Part shown: one piece after another, positions 13,916-18,018 of the stretch
How positions within the stretch are numbered: the stretch's first letter is position 1
Layout: each line of letters starts with the position of its first letter
Origin: Flavobacteriales bacterium UBA7612
GTDB lineage: Bacteria; Bacteroidota; Bacteroidia; Flavobacteriales; Weeksellaceae
DNA: 18,018 bases
Direction of reading: 5' to 3'
NCBI GenBank assembly: GCA_002484335.1
Contig: DLJQ01000018.1
Span: 241,065 to 259,082, forward strand
Translations under genes and position numbers: made by a program
The notes under the pieces: model-generated
Databases searched by the model: none
What the model was told of the DNA's origin: nothing
Seen by the model: only the letters and a program-made list of their open reading frames with translations

Positions 13916-14872
13916 ATGAAAGTTACTGAACATATAAAACGTGCAAATGGAAAAACATTATTTTCCATAGAAATTTTACCTCCTTTGAAAGGGCAAGATG
14001 TAAATTGTACCTTTAAAACATTGGATCCTTTAGTGGAATTAAAACCTGCTTTTATAGACGTTACTTACCATAGAGAAGAATTTATTTATAAGGAAAGAGA
14101 AAAAGGTTTATTGAAAAGATATCAGGTAAGAAAACGACCTGGAACAGTTGCCATTTGTGCAGCAATACAAAATCATTACAAAATAGATGCGATCCCTCAT
14201 TTGATTTGTGGAGGATTTACAAAAGAAGACACAGAAGATGCTTTGATAGATTTTAATTTCTTAGGAATTGACAATGTTTTGGCTCTTCGTGGTGACCCTA
14301 TAAAATCTGAAAAAACATTTGTTCCTAAAATTGATGGACATGCTTATGCTTCTGAGCTTATAGAGCAAGTGAGTGATTTGAATAAAGGAAAATATTTGGA
14401 TGAAGATTTACAGGAACCTCATAAAATGGATTTTTGTATTGGTGTTGCTGGTTATCCAGAGAAACATTTTGAATCTCCAAATTTGGCAATGGATATGCAT
14501 TATTTAAAAAAGAAAGTAGAATTAGGAGCTGAATATATTGTAACACAGATGTTTTTTGATAATCAGAAATATTTTGATTTTGTAAAAAAATGTAGAGAAA
14601 TGGATATTAATGTTCCTATAATACCAGGGATAAAGCCTTTAACAATATTAAATCAATTAACATCTATACCTCAACATTTTTATCTTGATTTACCTGAAGA
14701 TTTATCTACAGAAGTAATGAAAGCTAAAACAAAGGAAGCGATAAAAGAAGTTGGAATGGAATGGTGTATTAATCAATGTAAAGAATTAATTGACTTTGGC
14801 ATTCCTAGTTTACATTTTTATACGATGAGTAATTCGGCAAATACAAAACGAATTGCTGAAGCTGTTTTTTAA
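13916..14872 (+). CDS. metF: 5,10-methylenetetrahydrofolate reductase
   Basis: This 318-residue flavoprotein reduces 5,10-methylene-THF to 5-methyl-THF, the methyl donor used by MetH. The TIM-barrel family features are present in order: FSIEILPP with Glu19, FIDVTYH, TVAICAAIQNHYKIDAIPHL, GIDNVLALRGDP (residues 117-128), FCIGVAGYPEKH, GAEYIVTQMFFDNQKYFDFV, PIIPGIKPL and GIPSLHFYTMSN near the C-terminus. Length is normal for MetF. The start at 13916 (MKVTEHIKRANGKT) is the usual one in flavobacteria. It follows metH after a gap of 200 nt that holds a structured RNA, and is closed by an intrinsic terminator. It is therefore the functional partner of metH, although its own promoter is not obvious. 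Confidence 0.96.
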   Translation: MKVTEHIKRANGKTLFSIEILPPLKGQDVNCTFKTLDPLVELKPAFIDVTYHREEFIYKEREKGLLKRYQVRKRPGTVAICAAIQNHYKIDAIPHLICGGFTKEDTEDALIDFNFLGIDNVLALRGDPIKSEKTFVPKIDGHAYASELIEQVSDLNKGKYLDEDLQEPHKMDFCIGVAGYPEKHFESPNLAMDMHYLKKKVELGAEYIVTQMFFDNQKYFDFVKKCREMDINVPIIPGIKPLTILNQLTSIPQHFYLDLPEDLSTEVMKAKTKEAIKEVGMEWCINQCKELIDFGIPSLHFYTMSNSANTKRIAEAVF

Positions 14873-14900
14873 AAAAAAATCTAAAATAAAAAATTTGATC

Positions 14901-14939
14901 AACCCAATATTTTTTTGATAAATAAATGTTGGGTTTTTT
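14901..14939 (+). terminator. Intrinsic terminator after metF
   Basis: AACCCAATATT (14901-14911) pairs with AATGTTGGGTT (14925-14935) with one G-U, followed by T-run 14934-14939. It closes the metH-metF block. Confidence 0.85.
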
Positions 14940-14941
14940 GA

Positions 14942-14949
14942 TATATTTG
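14942..14949 (+). promoter_or_regulatory. Putative -7 box of the AI-2E-family gene
   Basis: TATATTTG matches TAnnTTTG, immediately after the metF terminator and 68 nt before the next start codon. It fits an independent promoter for the downstream gene. Confidence 0.5.
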
Positions 14950-15017
14950 TATTAACGAATTTTATTATTAAATTACTGTAATAATAATTTTATCTATAAA
15001 CACAAATCAATTTTACT

Positions 15018-16163
15018 ATGGAAGTCATTAATAAATGGCCTTTTTATTTAAAACTAGCATGCTCATTGCTAATTATTATTTGTTTATCTATTATATCAAT
15101 CATAGGTAAACAAATTCTTGTTCCACTTATTTTAGGTTTTTTGATATCCATACTATTAACACCTCTTTGTGATTTTTTCGAGAAGTTTTTATTTATTCCA
15201 AGAGCTATTGCAAGTATTATAACAACATTATTATTTGCATCATTGATATTAGGAATTATTTATTTAATAGTATTACAACTAGCTGAAATGGCAAATGAAT
15301 GGCCTACGTTTCAAAAACAAATTATAGATGCTTTTAATTCTATACAAAGATGGATACATCATAATTTCGGAGTTAATTCTCGCACTCAATTAGATTATCT
15401 TAGTCAGAATATAAAATCAACTATTGAAACAAGTACAGTGGTAATTGAAAAAGTTATTTCTATTGTTAGTTCAGCAGCAATCACTACTGTATTTACATTT
15501 TTATATGTTGTATTTCTATTAATTTACAGAAGACATTTAGTTAAATTTTTATATTATGTATTTGATTCTACAAAGCATGATCAAGTTTTTAATGTAATAA
15601 CAGCTATACAAAAAGTTGTAAAACAATACTTAATAGGTTTATTTCTACAAATGATTATTGTATCTGTATTAGCATTTATAGCGTTTACTATTCTTGGACT
15701 AAAATACTCTTTTATATTAGCTCTTTTAACTGGTGTCCTGAATATTATTCCATACGTTGGGATAACAATTTCATTGATTATTACTACGATTATAACATTT
15801 GCAACAATGTCTTCTGCAAAAGTTTTTTTCATACTAATAGCCTTTGCAGTAGTACATGCTATTGATGGAAATATAATTATGCCACAAATTGTAGGTTCTA
15901 AAGTAAAAGTAAATTCTCTTGTAGTTGTAATAGGTTTAGTTATTGGAGAAATGGCTTGGGGAATTATGGGAATGTTTTTATCAATTCCTATCCTTGCTCT
16001 TATGAAGATTGTCTTTGATAATATTGATGACTTAAAACCTTGGGGCTATTTAATTGGTGATGTAGAAGAAACTGAAATTGATGAAAGCCTAAATGAATTT
16101 CTTGCAAGAAAAAGGAAAGAAAAAAAGAAGAAAGGTTTTAGAAGATTTTTTAAAAAGAAATAA
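15018..16163 (+). CDS. AI-2E/PerM-family membrane transporter
   Basis: This 381-residue polytopic inner-membrane protein belongs to the AI-2E transporter (PerM/YdiK/YhhT, DUF20) family. An N-terminal pair of hydrophobic segments (LACSLLIIICLSIISIIG, then LVPLILGFLISILLTPL) is followed by RAIASIITTLLFASLILGII. A soluble central stretch (about 95-150) comes next, then several further membrane segments. The family signature region includes PYVGITISLIITT, DGNIIMPQIVGSKVKVNSL and GEMAWGIMGMFLSIPILALM. The C-terminal tail is strongly basic (ARKRKEKKKKGFRRFFKKK). Members have been linked to autoinducer-2 export or Na+/H+ antiport, but most are uncharacterised, so the substrate is unknown. The gene appears monocistronic between two terminators. 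Confidence 0.88.
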   Translation: MEVINKWPFYLKLACSLLIIICLSIISIIGKQILVPLILGFLISILLTPLCDFFEKFLFIPRAIASIITTLLFASLILGIIYLIVLQLAEMANEWPTFQKQIIDAFNSIQRWIHHNFGVNSRTQLDYLSQNIKSTIETSTVVIEKVISIVSSAAITTVFTFLYVVFLLIYRRHLVKFLYYVFDSTKHDQVFNVITAIQKVVKQYLIGLFLQMIIVSVLAFIAFTILGLKYSFILALLTGVLNIIPYVGITISLIITTIITFATMSSAKVFFILIAFAVVHAIDGNIIMPQIVGSKVKVNSLVVVIGLVIGEMAWGIMGMFLSIPILALMKIVFDNIDDLKPWGYLIGDVEETEIDESLNEFLARKRKEKKKKGFRRFFKKK

Positions 16164-16194
16164 GAATACACTTGTTATTTTAAATCCTTTTTAC

Positions 16195-16254
16195 AAAACT
16201 ATAATTAAATTAAAAAAGATTAATTTCTATATTTAATTTAATTATAGTTTTTTT
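16195..16254. terminator. 20-bp-stem bidirectional terminator
   Basis: The arms 16195-16214 and 16232-16251 are perfectly complementary over 20 bp, with a 17-nt loop. TTTT runs to 16254 on the plus strand. On the minus strand the stem ends in TTTTGT. It separates the convergent AI-2E-family gene and the MBL-fold gene. Confidence 0.85.
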
Positions 16255-16279
16255 CATAACGTGAGATTATAAAAATCTA

Positions 16280-16996
16280 TCAAAATTGTACTACAGGATT
16301 TTTAAGATCATGATAAAATAATATTTCCCAACTATTATTTTTTGCTTCTTTTTCCCATTCAATCCTATATTCCATTGCTTCTTTTCCATTATAATCACTT
16401 TTATAAGCTAAATGATATTTAAAATATGCTTCTAATGGTAAATTATCAGAACCATAAAATACTGTTTTATTATCCTCATTTATCCAAAAAGATTGTAAAT
16501 ATGGCGTATGTCCAGGAGTTACTTTATATTGAATTTTATTGTTAATTTCTCCTTCATCATCTATTAACCAATTTATATTAGAATTTTTAATAATATAATC
16601 TAAAATTTTAAAATCAAACGAATGACTTTCATTTTGGCTTAATGCAAACTCATATTCTCTTTTCTGAATAAATATTTCAGCTTGAGGAAAAATTAATTCT
16701 AACTCCTCAGAACTTGTATTAACTAAACCATTGATATGATCCTTGTGTAAATGAGAAATTAATATTTTCGAAATATCTTTTGGCTGAAGATTAATATTCT
16801 TAAGGTTTTTAATTATTTTTGGTTGATTATTGTCTAACCATCCCAATCCTATATCAAACAAAATATTTTCATTATTAATTTGAATTAAGAAAGGTTGTAT
16901 TGCCATTTTAAGACCTTTACTATTTTTATTAAGAATTGAAAAATCTTTATTTTTATCTACAGAGAAATGACCTTCTATTAAGGGATAAACTTTCAT
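16280..16996 (-). CDS. MBL-fold metallo-hydrolase
   Basis: This 238-residue metallo-beta-lactamase-superfamily hydrolase is probably cytoplasmic, as no signal peptide is seen. The dinuclear zinc motif is complete: SH82-L-H84-K-D86-H87-INGL, then PGH163TP, D184 in FYGSDNLP, and H229 in ILFYHDLKNP. The N-terminal strand FLIQINNENILFDIGLG carries the usual Asp. The overall layout resembles the lactonase/AHL-hydrolase-like branch of the superfamily, but substrate cannot be assigned from sequence. It is divergent from a LysR-type regulator gene with a 146-nt shared promoter region, the standard arrangement for a regulator and its target. A near -7 box (TAACTTTTG, one extra base) lies on the minus strand at 17028-17036. 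Confidence 0.88.
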   Translation of the reverse strand: MKVYPLIEGHFSVDKNKDFSILNKNSKGLKMAIQPFLIQINNENILFDIGLGWLDNNQPKIIKNLKNINLQPKDISKILISHLHKDHINGLVNTSSEELELIFPQAEIFIQKREYEFALSQNESHSFDFKILDYIIKNSNINWLIDDEGEINNKIQYKVTPGHTPYLQSFWINEDNKTVFYGSDNLPLEAYFKYHLAYKSDYNGKEAMEYRIEWEKEAKNNSWEILFYHDLKNPVVQF

Positions 16997-17022
16997 TATT
17001 TACTTTAAATATTTTATAAAAT

Positions 17023-17058
17023 TAACTCAAAAGTTAGCACAACAAACTTTATTAACTT
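17023..17058. promoter_or_regulatory. Candidate LysR half-sites upstream of the MBL gene
   Basis: TAACT (17023-17027) and AGTTA (17032-17036) form an inverted repeat with a CAAA spacer, and TAACTT recurs at 17053-17058. The first pair overlaps the weak minus-strand -7 match. This is a plausible binding region for the divergent LysR protein, without direct proof. Confidence 0.35.
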
Positions 17059-17085
17059 AAGAACTACAAATTTCTTTTTTTTATA

Positions 17086-17093
17086 TAAATTTG
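17086..17093 (+). promoter_or_regulatory. Putative -7 box of the lysR-type gene
   Basis: TAAATTTG matches TAnnTTTG, 49 nt before the regulator start codon. The expected transcription start falls just before the inverted repeat at 17108-17124. Confidence 0.5.
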
Positions 17094-17107
17094 AAAAACA
17101 CTTTATT

Positions 17108-17124
17108 TCGATTAAATCAATCGA
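17108..17124. promoter_or_regulatory. Candidate autoregulatory operator
   Basis: TCGATT (17108-17113) and AATCGA (17119-17124) form a perfect inverted repeat with a 5-nt spacer, 18 nt before the regulator start. Its position just downstream of the predicted transcription start would suit autorepression by the LysR protein. Confidence 0.45.
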
Positions 17125-17142
17125 TAAAACCAATTAACAAAA

Positions 17143-18009
17143 ATGGAATTAAGACAAATAAAATACTTCCTCAAAGCTAAAGAATTATTGAATTTTACTG
17201 CCGCAGCAGAGTATCTACACATTAGTCAAAGTACATTATCTCAGCAAATAAAACAATTAGAAATTGAATTAGGAATTCCCTTATTTGATCGAATTGGAAA
17301 AAGAATTGTATTAACTGAAGCTGGTGAAAATTTTTCTATTTATGCAAAAAAAAGTTTAGACAAATCTAATGAAGGTTTTCTCGCAATGCAAGATTTGAAA
17401 AATCTAAAAAGTGGAGAATTAAGAATTGGTGTCTCTTACGGTTTACGATTAACTTTAGTTACAGCATTAAAAGATTTTACTAAAAATTTTCCTTCAATAA
17501 AAATAAAAATATCCTTTAATACTACACAAAATTTAATTCATTTATTAGATGATTCTAAATTAGATTTTATTTTAAGTTTTAAAGATGATGTAAATACTCC
17601 TAATTTAGCATATATTAAACTATTCTCATCAAAAATGTCTTTTGTTACTTCTAAACAAAATGTTTTAAAAATGAAAGAAATAAATTTAAAAGATATTATT
17701 AATTATCGTCTTATAATGCCTTCTAATGAATATAGTACTACACATTTTATTATTGAAAGATTGAAAAAAGAAAATATAAAACCTATATTTTCAATTGAAA
17801 TAAATGACATTCCTACTTTATTAGAAATGGTAAAAACTGGAGATTGGAGTACCATTCTTGCGCAAACAACTGTTTCAAGTGAAAAAGACTTACAAAGTAT
17901 TCCCATAAAAGGGGATAAAATGATAAGAGAAGCTGGTATTATTTATCAAAAAGAAGCTTACAAAACAATTGCGATGCAAAAATTTCTCGAAACATTAAAT
18001 AACATATAA
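17143..18009 (+). CDS. LysR-type transcriptional regulator
   Basis: This 288-residue DNA-binding regulator has the classical LysR winged helix-turn-helix at residues 1-60. It shows MELRQIKYFLKAKELLNFT, AAAEYLHISQSTLSQQIKQL and EIELGIPLFDRIGKRIVLT, then a linker helix. The C-terminal co-inducer-binding domain starts at about 90 (GELRIGVSYGLRL) and runs to the end, with two periplasmic-binding-protein-like lobes (LDFILSFKDD, MVKTGDWSTILAQTTV). Length is typical, and the gene is complete at its 3' end, 9 nt before the window edge. Divergent orientation to the MBL-fold hydrolase gene makes that gene its likely target. The effector is unknown. Confidence 0.92.
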   Translation: MELRQIKYFLKAKELLNFTAAAEYLHISQSTLSQQIKQLEIELGIPLFDRIGKRIVLTEAGENFSIYAKKSLDKSNEGFLAMQDLKNLKSGELRIGVSYGLRLTLVTALKDFTKNFPSIKIKISFNTTQNLIHLLDDSKLDFILSFKDDVNTPNLAYIKLFSSKMSFVTSKQNVLKMKEINLKDIINYRLIMPSNEYSTTHFIIERLKKENIKPIFSIEINDIPTLLEMVKTGDWSTILAQTTVSSEKDLQSIPIKGDKMIREAGIIYQKEAYKTIAMQKFLETLNNI

Positions 18010-18018
18010 ATAAAAATT

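Overview
This window is a very AT-rich piece of a Bacteroidetes chromosome, most likely class Flavobacteriia; I cannot name the genus. The evidence is a CarboxypepD_reg-type TonB-dependent receptor, a lipoprotein whose Cys is followed by an SSDDD acidic stretch, a methionine synthase split into two genes, several promoters with the Bacteroidetes TAnnTTTG -7 box, few Shine-Dalgarno sites, and a structured RNA resembling the flavobacterial Flavo-1 motif. It is mostly ordinary chromosomal backbone with one decayed gene. I see no IS element, phage, CRISPR array, tRNA or rRNA.

Layout. Positions 63-3996 (minus strand) hold a TonB-dependent receptor followed by a beta-propeller phytase-like lipoprotein, probably one operon for surface capture and hydrolysis of organic phosphate. 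Positions 4158-6430 (plus) hold a SulP anion transporter with a STAS domain and a tightly linked Rossmann-fold NAD(P)-binding protein. Positions 6431-6973 hold no large gene, but contain a 39-residue single-pass membrane ORF on the minus strand, two strong hairpins and a phased short repeat. Positions 7034-7870 encode a protein with two GNAT-like domains, closed by a clear bidirectional terminator. On the minus strand there follow a SanA-family membrane protein (7916-8560) and a frameshifted HIT-family pseudogene (8610-8951). Diverging from the pseudogene is an unrecognised lipoprotein (9005-9580) whose last 26 codons appear displaced by a one-base deletion.

The methionine block spans about 9895-14939: a -7 box, a SAM-I (S-box) riboswitch, metH N-terminal module, metH C-terminal module overlapping it by 13 nt, a Flavo-1-like structured RNA, metF and a terminator. 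MetF makes 5-methyltetrahydrofolate, which the two MetH polypeptides use with cobalamin to methylate homocysteine; the riboswitch would lower expression when SAM is plentiful.

The right end holds an AI-2E/PerM-family membrane protein (15018-16163), a 20-bp-stem bidirectional terminator, and a divergent pair of a metallo-beta-lactamase-fold hydrolase (minus) and a LysR-type regulator (plus) with inverted repeats in the shared promoter region. The points most worth following are the in-frame AUG inside riboswitch stem P1, the structured RNA between metH and metF, the two disrupted genes side by side, and the structured intergenic region at 6431-6973.
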